From positions 271,119,426 to 271,183,425 of the forward strand of contig CP136063.1 in assembly GCA_032622095.1 (NCBI GenBank): a stretch of DNA of 64,000 nucleotides. The letters run 5' to 3'. Numbering within the stretch: position 1 is the stretch's first letter; each line of letters starts with the position of its first letter. The position numbers and the translations under genes were made by a program. This stretch comes from Siphonodentalium dalli. Its lineage: Eukaryota; Mollusca; Scaphopoda; Gadilida; Siphonodentaliidae. Below, piece by piece: positions 44,975-56,533 of this stretch. The notes beneath the pieces were generated by a model, which was not told the origin of the DNA, searched no databases, and saw only the letters and a list, made by a program, of their open reading frames with translations.

Positions 44975-47381
44975 ATGTGTACCTATACCATAGTATGGTA
45001 CACATAGTGTCAATGTCCGGATTGACCACTCGTCGTTCATCCATCCATCTGTACATCCATCTGTCTGTCCGTCCGTAGACACTTTAGGCATAATGCGATA
45101 ACTCTAACATTTTCTATTTGATCGGAACCAAATTTTGTATACAGGTTTCTCAGCCCAAAATACAGTTCGAGTTCGAATATGGGTTTGAATCGATTTTTTT
45201 TTTTACAGTTTTGGCTGGTTATGACCCTTTTTATGTTTACCCATACCATAGTATGGTAAACATAATGTCGACGTCCGGATTGACCACTCGTCGTGCGTCC
45301 GTCCGTCCGTCTGTCTGTCTGTCCGTGGACACTTTACGCATGGTGCGATAACTCAAATATTTTATATCCGATCGGAACCAAATTTTGTATATGAGACCGA
45401 AATACAGATCGAGTTCGAATATGGGTTTGATCCGAGTTTTTTTTACGGAGTTATGGCCCTTTTTTCGACTTCGAATTCACGCATGCTGTCATAACTCAAA
45501 CAATTTTTATCTGATCGGAACCAAATTTGGTATGCGAGTTTCAGAGCCCAAAATACAGATCGAGTTCGAATATGGGTTTGATCCGAGTTTTTTTACAGAG
45601 TTATGGCCCTCTTTCGACTTAGAATTTATGGATGCTACGATAACTAAAAAAAATATTATCTCATGAGAACCAAATTTGGTATGTGAGTTTCTCTATCTAA
45701 AATACAATTTGAGTTCAAATATGGCTTTGATCAGATTATTTTTAATGGAGTTATGGCCCTTTGATATAGAATTCATCCATGCTTCGATAGCTTAACCAGT
45801 TATCGTCTGATAGGAACCATATTTGGTATGTGAGTTTCTCAACTCAATATACAGATCTAGTTTGAATATGGATTAGATCCTGTTTTTTATACCAGAGTTA
45901 TGGCCCTTTTTATCTAAGGATTGAACAGATTCGATATTTTTATGCTTATCATGTAGAAACATAGCAGCTAACCCCTGTGATATCAGTTAGCACTGATAGA
46001 GAGAATAGATTAACTTGTATTATTGGAAATTAGAGTTATTTTTAGCCATCATATTGTCAGGGCACTGTGGAAGGTGTAATTGGACAGAGAACCATCTGTT
46101 GTTTATTGTATTTCCATACAGCTCTCTGGTTTAGGATATCAATGCAGTGTTCCAGTGACATACCTGTACCTAGTTTTATTGAGTTAAAATTGTTAACCCT
46201 TGTCATCAATTTTATGCTTTTGTATATTTTTCATGTAATTATTCTCCTATTATATCCCTTTCACTTGTATGGATTTTTGTGGTTAAAATGAACCCTTTAA
46301 TTCTCAACATTCCTTATACTTAGCAGAAATACCTTTCATCTGATGTATCTCATTTTATTGAGATGTATGTAAATTTTGTATGTGAATTTCTCAGCCCAAA
46401 TTACAGATAGATTTCGAATTTGGGTTAGATCCATTTTTTTTTTATTTTAAACAGAGTTATGGCTTATGGATTTTCGTGTCAGAACTGAAAATAGCTGATC
46501 ACTATCGCCAAGGTATGGGTTAAACATCTGCCGATCATGATCGGCCTCTCGTTTACTTATAATTTACACATGCTGCCATAACTCAAAAACAATTTCATCT
46601 GATTGACCAAATTTGGTATGTGAGATTATCAGCCCAAAATACAGATCAAGTTCGAATTTGGGTTTGATCCGATTTATTTTAAAGGAGTTATAACCCCTTT
46701 TTTTTTTTTTTAATTTAATTTAATTTTTTTTTTTAGATTGAATTTCCTCGCTCAATTTAACACGCAAAAAATATTAAAAAACTTTTATATTAAATAATTT
46801 AAAAAATATTTAATTAAAAAAAAAGTTTCATTGACACCAATTTGTTTTAGTTGTATACCATTAATTAGGTGTGATGTCCTTTTTTGAAGATATGAAGATT
46901 TTATTGCAAAAGTTGCATGTAATATAATGATAGCAATAAATGGCCATGTGAACATCCAATATCCAGAGTATATGAGAGTACCTTTAATAGATGTCATTCC
47001 AAGCGAAATATGTTATTAATTGAGTGGTGACATATGTTACAAAGCTCTAGGGGGTGGTTGTATGAAGGTAAAGACAAACAACCTGCTGGCTGGATAATTG
47101 TTTATCCTATCTGTCAAATTTATTAATGGCTAAACCATTGGATCTCACAGTGAGAGGTCATTGTGTGAATAGGGACAGCGTTATGAGATTTAAATCGACT
47201 CCTCCCCCACCCCAAATACTTTAACCCCTTCTTAAGACAAATTATTTGAGCTTTTGATTTTAAGTTTAAGTACTGATATATGTATTACTGTGATCATATC
47301 TTAGACCAATTATCAGTTATAGCTAATCGCTATCGCCAAGGTATGGGTTAAACATATGTCGATCGTGATTGGCCTCTCGTT
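44975..47381 (+). mobile_element. HINE-like family A, copy 3 (outer, interrupted)
   Basis: The 5' end ATGTGTACCTATACCATAGT lies at 44975 and the matching 3' end (GGTATGGGTTAAACAT, then GTCGATCGTGATTGGC and CTCTCGTT) at 47381. Its core is split at 'ttatgaccctttt', which continues after the inner copy with 'tacttataatttacacatgctgcc'. The outer element is thus older than the inner one. Confidence 0.75.
45233..46553 (+). mobile_element. HINE-like family A, copy 4 (inner, complete)
   Basis: Complete element of 1.3 kb: 5' ATGTTTACCCATACCATAGT, (GTCC)n/(CTGT)n stretch, core units of about 149 bp (ttatggccc at 45451, 45601, 45751, 45898), and 3' GGTATGGGTTAAACAT, hairpin GCCGATCATGATCGGC, CTCTCGTT. 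It sits inside a core unit of copy 3, so both boundaries can be read. Confidence 0.8.
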
Positions 47382-47383
47382 AG

Positions 47384-47470
47384 GAAATGAGGTCCCCAGA
47401 GAGTGAATACGTTGTGCTATTCCACCTTGGGGAATAGTGTCATTAAATTCACCTTTTGTTGACCTCATTC
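47384..47470. repeat. hairpin repeat GAAATGAGGTCCCCAGAG, copy 2
   Basis: The outer arms 'gaaatgaggtcc.ccagagagtgaat' and 'attcacc...gacctcattc' parallel the hairpin at 26135. This copy directly abuts the family A 3' end. Confidence 0.5.
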
Positions 47471-48271
47471 TGCAGAGGTCAGACACTCTAAATACAGACT
47501 TGGCTGTCCCAATATTATTTTGTTAACCACCACTCATCCAGGTGAAATCACACCCTATTGGATAGTGGAGGTATATTGATATTACTAGATGAATGGATCT
47601 CATAGATGGGGATTCACATTTGTTCTAATAGGGGCAGAGATAAGAGATTTAACTCTCCTCTATCCTGTTTGGTACTGGTCTAATAATATTGATTTCTAGG
47701 AAGCCTGGGTGGGGGGCAATGTTGGAGGCAACGGGGAAGGAGTGTAGAGCGGTGGAGTTTTGACCCCCTATTTGATCAAAATTTAAACAGTTGAAAATTT
47801 CATGCCTGTTATAACATTAGTTGTAGATTAGATGTTCACATAAAAAATAGGTTAGAATTGTTCTCATAGTTTGGTTTGTTTTTCCCTCATGTATGTTTTT
47901 AAACCAACAGTCCATATGTTCCTACTTCAGGTTAAACTGTTGGACCAAATTGGCCACAAATTTTAACTTTATTTGGTTTGTAATTTTCAAACGTTTGAGA
48001 GCTTGAAGTACTGGTACCAGTTGTAAAATTCAATCTAAGAGGGATGTGCACAAGGATTTTTGTGAACTTAGTACTGTGGTATGGTTGTTTTCTTTAAAAG
48101 GTAAGAGATTGGAGATTTGTCAGTGGTGTGCAATTAGAAATTTCATTTGACGAGCCTTGCTCATCTGAGAACCTCCAGCTATGTCCCTGTTTAGAACTAC
48201 TTGTCTTAAGTGATATTGTCACGTGCTGACCCTTGTAGTCGTCAGAGTCTCAATCTTCTCAGTCTTTAAAG
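47471..48271. other. intergenic, no feature seen
   Basis: No recognisable gene. The last 200 bp may be the 3' body of a family C element. Confidence 0.35.
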
Positions 48272-48307
48272 TCTGGTGAGCGACCCACAGTCATTGACTG
48301 TCTTGTT
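48272..48307 (+). mobile_element. HINE-like family C, 3' end
   Basis: CTGGTGAGCGACCC is the inverted partner of the family C 5' start TAGCTCACCTG. It is followed by the hairpin ACAGTCA/TGACTGT and CTTGTT, the same 3' layout as families A and D. Confidence 0.6.
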
Positions 48308-48341
48308 TATGGGAATAAACAATAAAAAAGCTAAATTAATA

Positions 48342-48503
48342 AAGAAATGAATGCAGTGGGTTTATGCATGTGTGTTATTGAGAGATACTGCACATAGGTT
48401 GTTGGGGCACATTTAGTGTCAACCGCTTTACACAATGTCCCCAAACGACCACAACGCCATGTCCCCCAATAACACACACACACCCACTACATTCATTTCT
48501 TAA
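48342..48503. mobile_element. short TIR MITE, about 160 bp
   Basis: AAGAAATGAATGCAGTGGG at the left pairs with the inverted AAGAAATGAATGTAGTGGG at the right. (GTGT)n-rich arms continue inward for about 40 bp. Confidence 0.65.
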
Positions 48504-49599
48504 ATACAATATTTTGTGAAACTCTCATTTTATCTTTGAAGCTCCATACTTTAATATATACATGTATGTACTACTATAGAGCACATATTAGATATTGTTG
48601 TTATGGACTTTTCCCGAATTTGAATAAATAGTTTGACAGTATTTCTCTTTTTCTCTCTCTCCATTGTCCTGGATATATGGCCTCTGAAAACAAGTTGGGT
48701 AGAAGACCTTCCAACATTTCATGGATTCATGAGATGAAAATAATATTGCCTCTATCGATGAGATGAAATGACATTTGTATATCTTATCCTTTTAAGATAT
48801 ACTAACATGTATAACCAGTGTTATAAATGAAATAACCATTGCAAGATGTTTATCAATTATGGATACAGTGCATGCGGTTCTGCATTACAATCAGTCAATA
48901 ATGAATATATTTACAGGCATGTGGGCAATTGCATCTTTCAATAAGTCATTGCTAAAGTGTTTCCATTTATATTATCCCCCAGCTGTGTCACTAAATTACC
49001 AGCTTTTATAGAACCTATAGACAAAAATTCTAGTGTCAATATTTGGAGATATTTCATCCCAATATCTATAAATTCAAATCAATATTAGTCAGCAATCTTG
49101 AAGCAGTGAATAAACCACACCTGATGTTACCCACAGATTACAATATTTTAGTCGCGCACTTCCATTTCAAATCAAAGCGGTTTGTTCAAAAAGATTCCCT
49201 ACAGTATCTCCTCTGATGGGCCAACAGAAGCTTGAAGTTTGCAAAGAATCTTTCCATTTTTTAAACAGTTTAGTTTAAATATTCATCTGATGCCCTGTAG
49301 TACTTGTGGAGTTTCAATGTATTGAAGGAACAATAATTTAGATATTTGCCTTAAATGGCAAGCTTTTGTATCAATTGTGTGTACATTTATGACAAATTTG
49401 TGGGATACCTTTACTATATGGTAGATCAATGATGCACTTCACAATAAGGTGATATGGAGGTGATTTTAAAATATGAAAATGGAGCCATCAGACAGTGAGT
49501 ACCTGCTTGGTGAGGAAACTTGCACGAGAGGAGGGGTGCTGTCAGCGCGGGACCTAATCATTCCACCATACAAAAAATAAGTCCATCTTATCTATCAAT
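48504..49599. other. intergenic, no feature seen
   Basis: No recognisable feature. Confidence 0.4.
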
Positions 49600-50360
49600 T
49601 ACTAGATAGGGTACCTGGCATTGCTCAGGTAAAGAATGAACACATTATTAGTGCCCCCTCCAGTCATTTAAACTATTTATTAGTCACCTGAGATAAGCAT
49701 CACATATATATTGCATGAAACTCTGGATAAAGTTACCTCTACTTTTAAGTTGATAATAAACGCTCTTTATTGCTAATTACTAGTACTTCTTTAAGTCATC
49801 TGATGTCAACAGCACCTATCCCATGACACGCCCAATTTCATATTATCTCTGTGTACCAATTTTCCCATATATCTTCTGAGATGATAAATGCTTTTAATTG
49901 ATAAGCTATGGTAACATATTTTACAAACCCCCCTTTATGTCATCTGATGTCCAAGGCGCCAATCCCATGACATTCCCCTAGTCATGGGATCCCATGTGTA
50001 CCAATTTTACTACATATCGTTTAAGCTGATAAGAATTGCTCATCTCTATAATATAATCTATAAGTTCCCCTTCAAGTTTGCCTGGGTCAATTTACCCCTT
50101 TTGTGTATATGATTCATTTTTTAAATTATAATTGTTTATGCCCCTTTAAGTCGTCTGAATCAGATGTTAACAACACCTATCTCGTGACAATATTCGTGTC
50201 AATTCACCCATGCGAAGCAATCTTTATTACAAAATTCCGACCATTTTGGGTGTATAATTAATTATTATTGTCCTTTTAAGACATCTAATGTCAATGGCAC
50301 CAGTCCCATGACACTCCCCGGGTCAATTGACCCATGTGTACATTTTTTAGCACCAATGGT
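49600..50360 (+). repeat. ACTAG-class tandem-core element 3
   Basis: It starts TACTAGATAGGGTACCTGGC and 'attgctcagg', the same pattern as the starts at 14726 and 20084. About four degenerate units follow ('gtcatctgatgtcaacagcacctatcccatgac') near 49795, 49940, 50145 and 50275. No clear 3' end before the family D element. Confidence 0.55.
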
Positions 50361-50378
50361 CCAGCGAAACAGTTTTTA

Positions 50379-51348
50379 TTAGTCGAGTTTTTTTCCAAAA
50401 CTCGACTTATAGTTTGATGAGGGGCGGACGGGCGGGCGGGCGGGCGGCGTGTTTTGCTTATAACTCAACCGTTTATTGACGGATTAAAAAATAATGTGTG
50501 ATTACATATCCATGCACGTAAGCTGCAGACCAAATATCGGGTTCGTCCGCACATTTATTACAGAGTTATGGCCCTTTGCCATTTTTCACCGATTTTAGGC
50601 TCGTTAGCGCAACAACTTCAACAAACGTTATCTGATTCGATTGAAATTTGGGATATAGGTGTCTCCCAAGAATATCTCAGACGAGTTCGAAAACCGGCCT
50701 GGTCCGATAAAATTGTATAGAGTTATGGCCCTTAATTAGTCATTTTTTCACAAATGTTCAGCTCGTTAGCGCGATAATTTAACAAACCTCATCCTATTTG
50801 ATTGAAATTTTGATATATAGGTGTCTCCCAAGAATACCTCGGACGAGTTAGAAAACCGGCCCGGTCCGATAAAATTTGATAGAGTTATGGTCCTTAAGTA
50901 GTCATTTTGAACGAATTTTGAGCTCGTTAGCGCGATAACTTCAACAAACGTCCTCCGATTTGTTTAAAATTTGGAATATACATACTTGTCAAGAATATTT
51001 CGGACGAGTTCAAAAACCAGCCTGGCCCGATAAAATTTGTTAGAGTTATGCCCCTTAATTAGTCATTGTTCGTTAATTTTTAGCTCGTTAGCGCGATAAC
51101 TCCAACAAACGTCATCCGATTCAACTAAAATTTGGTATATAGGTGTCTTCCAATAATATCCTGGACGAGTTCGAAAACCAGCCTGGCCCAATACAATTTG
51201 ATACAGTTATGGCCCTTAATTAGTAAATTTTCATGAATTTTTTGCTCGGTAGGACGAGTTCGAAAACTAGCCTGGCCCGATAAAATTTGAGCCACCGGCG
51301 GTAAGCCACCGAAAACGAGACACAGCATCTCTGATGCCACCTCTTGTT
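50379..51348 (+). mobile_element. HINE-like family D
   Basis: 5' end TTAGTCGAGTTTTTTTCC followed by AAAACTCGACTTATAG (palindrome), then a (GGGC)n stretch. Five core units of about 161 bp are anchored by GCTCGTTAG/GCTCGGTAG at 50599, 50761, 50922, 51083 and 51243. The 3' end has GAAAACGAGAC, a partial inverse of the 5' tip, the hairpin GCATC-TCT-GATGC and CTCTTGTT. Confidence 0.75.
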
Positions 51349-52585
51349 AATATATGTCACATGTGGTTCTAAATTGAGTTATATAATTTTACTAAAGAAA
51401 ACTGAAACTTTGTACCCAAAGTAGCAGTCTCCAATTTCAAGGTGCTTATCTCTGACTTTATTGACATAGGCCTAAACATGCGCTCAGGTGATAATATTTT
51501 ATATTAGCAAAATTCTTTTGTCTGGGATTTTTTTTATCACGTTACCAGTAATTGCTCACTTATATTAACTTAGTAAAGTCAAATGAAATATTTTCCAGTT
51601 CATTTCTTTAGGAAGTGACATCTGCAGTAAATAATCTTGTGTCACTAGTTTCCAAGAGGCATGGTACTACCTCCTGCTGTTTAATTTGAGTATATGTTAA
51701 GCCAAACGCGCTTGCGTTAGTAATTTATTATCGAGCAATCGATATATATAATTCGACAGTGTGTAAACTCGCACTAAAATCTCTTTTAGTGAATACTCGA
51801 TTGTTGGTTCGTTGAGTTCTTGGTAAAACAACAAGAACATAGAACTGACGAACTTGGATCGTCCAAACCACTACTCGAAATTGATGCAATGGGCATTCTT
51901 CTGTGGAAATGGGGGGGGGGGGGGTAGAAATGCATATAGAACTTACTTTCGTAAATGGTATTTCGTTTTCCCACCCATAAATTCATAAAACAATATTTTA
52001 TTTGCAGAATGTTCTGCAATTGAGTTGAACATACAGTAATTAATTTAGCACAGAGCCCCCCTCCCCATGTAACTTGTGCTGCATGCGGCGGGGGAGAAAA
52101 TGCAGTAACATTGACGATATCAGTTATATATATGCACGGACGCGTTGACACGGGACGGGGTCGTGGTGTCTCCCCTTCCCACTTTGGTAAAACAAATTCA
52201 ACAGTTTGAACTTTGAAGTCCAATACACTAATAGGTTTGTGTGCAGTTAGCGATTATAAATTTCCAATATGTGGCCATAGCATGGTGCAATTATATAGAC
52301 TTTCTTCAATTTTGAGAATTATTTTGGTTCGATCAAAGGTGGTGCATTTAGAAATTCCAAGTTTTGCACCAAAACGGAAACATTCTAGACACGTTCAACA
52401 CGTTTATGTAGGGCCTAAATATGTTTTAAATATAGGTTTGCTCACCGTATAACCTTTATCGCGATTCTGATATAAATGGTTTATCGATCCTAGCTCAGAC
52501 ATATACGTATATAGTTTATCCACCCAACGATGTATATACAACTTATCAATTCCTATAATGAGTCCGTGCCACTATTTCTCCGATA
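51349..52585. other. intergenic, poly-G tract
   Basis: A long G run occurs near 51909-51924. The 145-codon minus-strand frame at 51786-52223 crosses it and has no recognisable domain. Confidence 0.4.
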
Positions 52586-52610
52586 CAGTATATATATATA
52601 TATATATACA
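52586..52610. repeat. (TA)n microsatellite
   Basis: About ten TA units. Confidence 0.9.
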
Positions 52611-54549
52611 GCCTATATATAATATAGACTGGGATTTGTGGATGCGAAGGCCTATATATACAGGCACGCTTTTAAAACCACCTGTCACAGCAGACAGTCA
52701 CACAAACACGGAGTTAACGAAATGTATAGGGGATATTTTGCATGGGATCCATACATATATAGGTGTAGACATGCTACCGAACATGGTTTGAGTGACTTTT
52801 TTTTCGCACGATGTCGCATCGGTTGCTCTTTATTGGAGATTCGATCGATGGTTTACACTATAGCTGCCAAGAATGCAAATATAGTACACTATATATTGAT
52901 ATAATGTATGCTCTCATCTATAACTACGAGCAGCATCAGTATATAACCACCAACTCAAAGTTTGTGATTATGTTGTGGTTGATTTCGTTAAATTCGCATG
53001 TTTCCGTGGTCTGACCGTGGATTGTAGTATAATAGACTACAGCTGTACAGAGCGCGCGGTATCAAACCCTGGAGGATCTTTAATACAAGCGTACTTGACC
53101 AATCCATTGTTACGAATTTGTTAAAACATTTTAGTAACGTATTCAAAACTTGGTGTGATTCTTCCCGTGTATCAATGCACATTCATTGTCATGCATGTAG
53201 CCACCGAAGGGGTTATCGTGATAATATAGCCTATAGCCTATACGACCATTCAAAGAAAGTAATATAGCCAAAAATAGAGTAGTTATCAACAATGGTGTGT
53301 GTGGGGGTGGGGGGCGGGGGTAATAACCTTTGTTTTCTCATTCAATGCTAAATTCTCAGAAGCATTTAATTCTTTTGCCATTATTAGCAATCGATGGGCC
53401 ATATTTATTAATCGACATCATAAGTTAGGGTAGGTCTAGTCACTGCATAAATGTGAATTTATTCTTATCAACAGCGATGCCATATGTATAAACACATTCC
53501 CTGTCCCCAATACGAAGAAATTTGCCCGGGGAGTTTATTTTAAACCTTTATTCGCGTAAAAACGTTTCAAAAATCAGATCACGGAAGCATTTTTTCGATA
53601 TCGTGTGCGTAATACGTCATACACTACAAATTTATTGACTAGGCAACGCCAAACGACCATGTCGTAATTGCAGCGATATTTATCCGAGGACGGGGCTATA
53701 CATCCACGTTACTATTATTAGAAATATTGACTTATCTGGCAGGACGTACTTATTAAGCAGAACACTGGTGTTTGTAACAACGACCGAAAGTTTTATCGAC
53801 AAACCGGAAACTCATTGTCGAAAAAGTTAACTTTTCTAATGATATTCAGAATTTCAGTGCTAGAAAACACACCGGCGAAGATGATAACATGGATTTCACG
53901 GTGATAAGCTGGTTGTGAAAGTATGGAATAATACAATTGTCTTCAGTACAGTTTATTAAAAGTTGAGACTTAAGTAAACATTTTTGTTAAAAATTAAAAT
54001 GATTGGTGTCAAACATGTGCAAAATGTTCAGCACGCGAAATTAGGAAAATGTCCAATAGTCTAGAAAATTCAATGCTATGCCATAAAACTTAGGGTACGT
54101 CCATGATGCAATCGTAAGTGGAACAATTTCCTTAAAATAATATCAAGTGTTGTTTGATTTTAGATGCGAAATCGTATCGTATCCTTTGTTACCTCCACTT
54201 TCGACGGAATTGCAGTCAGAAGAAAGATCGTACGGTAGCAATCAGGAGGTTAACCATGGCTTAAGAACAACCCACGCTACACTCATCTGCGACAACATTG
54301 CGATCGGGTGAATTCGTTCATATTTAAATCCGCGCATAATTATATTTTGCTTAGTTTTAAATTTGGCAATTTTGCGCAATTTGAATTTGGGAATTTGGTC
54401 AAGGCTGGTGCATATGCAGTTGCATGTGCAGTTCTTTATCGATGCTGAAGATATATTTGTTCTACATGCACAATACCGGTATAAACTGGCCTATACTATA
54501 ATACATGGCATTTTTCTCGGTGGCATTTACATGCATTCAAATTAAGTAA
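52611..54549. other. intergenic, no feature seen
   Basis: No recognisable gene or repeat. Confidence 0.4.
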
Positions 54550-55330
54550 ACGGGGTGGCTAAAAAACGTTATACAGGTACTGCTCTTTAGCACTGAGGGC
54601 TAAAGAACGTTATACCTCTCTTTAGCGATGAGGGCTAAAAACTAGTATTTAGAGCAATATTGATTATAACGTTATACCGGTACATTGGCGCAATGCGCAG
54701 AATATCTTGGCAACACATGTGATGCTCGTCCAACATGGACCGCTCTTTAGCGCTGAGGGCTAAAGAATGGCACACCGCTCATTAGCTATGAGGGCTAAAA
54801 AGCGTTATGAATTATAACATTATATGTTTGGCGCAATAAGCAAAATATCTTGGCAACACACATGCCGCTCATCCAACATGTACCGCTCTTTAGCACTGAG
54901 CGCTAAAGAACGGCACACCGCTCTTTAGCGATAAGGACTAAAGAGCGGTATGGATTATAACGTTGTGTGTTGGCACAATGCGCAAAATATTTTGGCAAAG
55001 TACGTGCTGCTCATCCAACATGACCGCTCTTTAACACCTACTGCTAAAGAGCAGTATACCGTTCTTTAGCACCAAACGCTAAAGAGCAGTATGCCGTTCA
55101 TTAGCGTATCAGGCCCATATACATGTAGCTAAGGCATGGTATACTGCCTTTTAGCATTTGCCACTAAAGAGCAGTACCGGTATACTGTTCTTTAGCACCA
55201 AACGCTAAAAGAGCGGTATACTGTTAATTTAATAGCGTAGCAGGACCACATAGCTAAAGCGTGGTATACCACTCATTAGCATTTGGTACTAAAGAGATGT
55301 ATACCGTTCTTTATCCACGGCCATATATAA
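54550..55330. repeat. second palindrome locus, CTCTTTAGC stem-loops
   Basis: About twelve stem-loop units follow the pattern CCGCTCTTTAGC, 5-8 bases, GCTAAAGAGCGG (for example 54751, 54883, 54918, 55022, 55060, 55185). In the first half, pairs of stem-loops alternate with a spacer ('attataacgttat...ggcgcaatgcgcaaaatatcttggcaacacatg') in three units of about 145 bp (54662, 54811, 54953). Confidence 0.85.
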
Positions 55331-55859
55331 GTAAATCTGAAATGACATCAATGACCATCGATAGGCTGCTGACTTTAAAAAGTTGGAGTTACCTCGTACT
55401 CTATTAATTTTTGAGAGAATTTCCAACAATAGCTATTATTTGGCTTTGAGACATACAATGTACATGTAGAGCAAAAATTGAAAATTGTCATCACTATTAT
55501 CAAATTCAGCCTAAATCCCTGCAATCACGATTATCAGGCAATCATGATTATTGTCACCTGAGAGTATGTTACATATGATTAGTATACAAGTAGATGATAT
55601 CACATGAGTTTCTAGTTTATACAAAATTTATGAACCAAGTTCACTAAATTAGATTTGAGCCGAGGTTTACTGAGGCTCAAATAGAATTCAGTGGACAAGG
55701 TTGATAAATTACGTATAAAATAGAACGAGTTTGAGAAATCTTTTATCATATGATCAAATAAACGCGAAGTATTAATCGAATACAATTTTACAGCAATCAG
55801 GCCAAAACAAAATGAATGCATGTTTCCCGTATCAAACATAAAAAATAGGGGCGGGTGGT
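55331..55859. other. intergenic; one dispersed repeat copy
   Basis: 55620-55740 resembles 19266-19420. Otherwise nothing was recognised. Confidence 0.4.
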
Positions 55860-56084
55860 ATGCTTTTCATTTTATTTTATTTTTCCATTTTGTTGTATAG
55901 TCTCGTGTGGGCCATGCCTAATCATCATCAAACACAATACAATGACCCGAGCAACCAACAAATTGGTGATAAAACTGATATATGGAAACAAGATAATCCG
56001 GTAATCCGGTATATATTTTTACTAAATAAGTTTAATTATTTACCAAACAGTAAATATATCGTAGATATAAAATATCCAGTTTAA
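55860..56084 (+). CDS. possible small secreted peptide ORF
   Basis: 74 codons from an ATG. Residues 1-18 (MLFILFYFSILLYSLVWA) form a strongly hydrophobic stretch like a signal peptide. A polar middle and no cysteines follow. Homology is not recognised. It could be a first exon (a GT lies at about 56001), a chance frame in AT-rich DNA, or part of an unrecognised repeat. No upstream promoter element was identified. Confidence 0.15.
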   Translation: MLFILFYFSILLYSLVWAMPNHHQTQYNDPSNQQIGDKTDIWKQDNPVIRYIFLLNKFNYLPNSKYIVDIKYPV

Positions 56085-56533
56085 TCAGCTGGTTTGATGC
56101 CAACAAAATGGGAATGACAATATTGTGTCCCCAGTGAGCAGTATTAAAAAAAATATCTCCACGATAAGAAATGTTATCAAGAGTCGGGGTACATTGTTTA
56201 CTTTAGTGATAGCCGCCATTCATTTCCCTGGCTGCTGTAGCTTCCTACTGCGCATGTCTTATAAGTCACAGCTTTTTATGCTCAAATACATGTACACTCA
56301 ACAATAGTCCATATCAACACGTGCTTCCTGTCAGCGAAGGGGAACAATAACCTGTAATCTTCCTGTATTGCGTCTGGTCGTAATTTGACTTTGTTTGAAG
56401 AGTGACGATGTGGCTTTGCGAAAAATATATAAATATATCAAAGATATCATTTATCTCGCGAGGTGAATCAGATAAAATGGAACCACGCGTACATAGTTTG
56501 GTTATCAGTGTGGTCGGTCGGTTTATAGATTGA
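56085..56533. other. intergenic, no feature seen
   Basis: No recognisable feature. Confidence 0.4.

Noticed and set aside
51786-52223. 145-codon minus-strand ORF
   Set aside because: It contains a proline run from a poly-G/C tract and low-complexity sequence; no domain and no conserved pattern.
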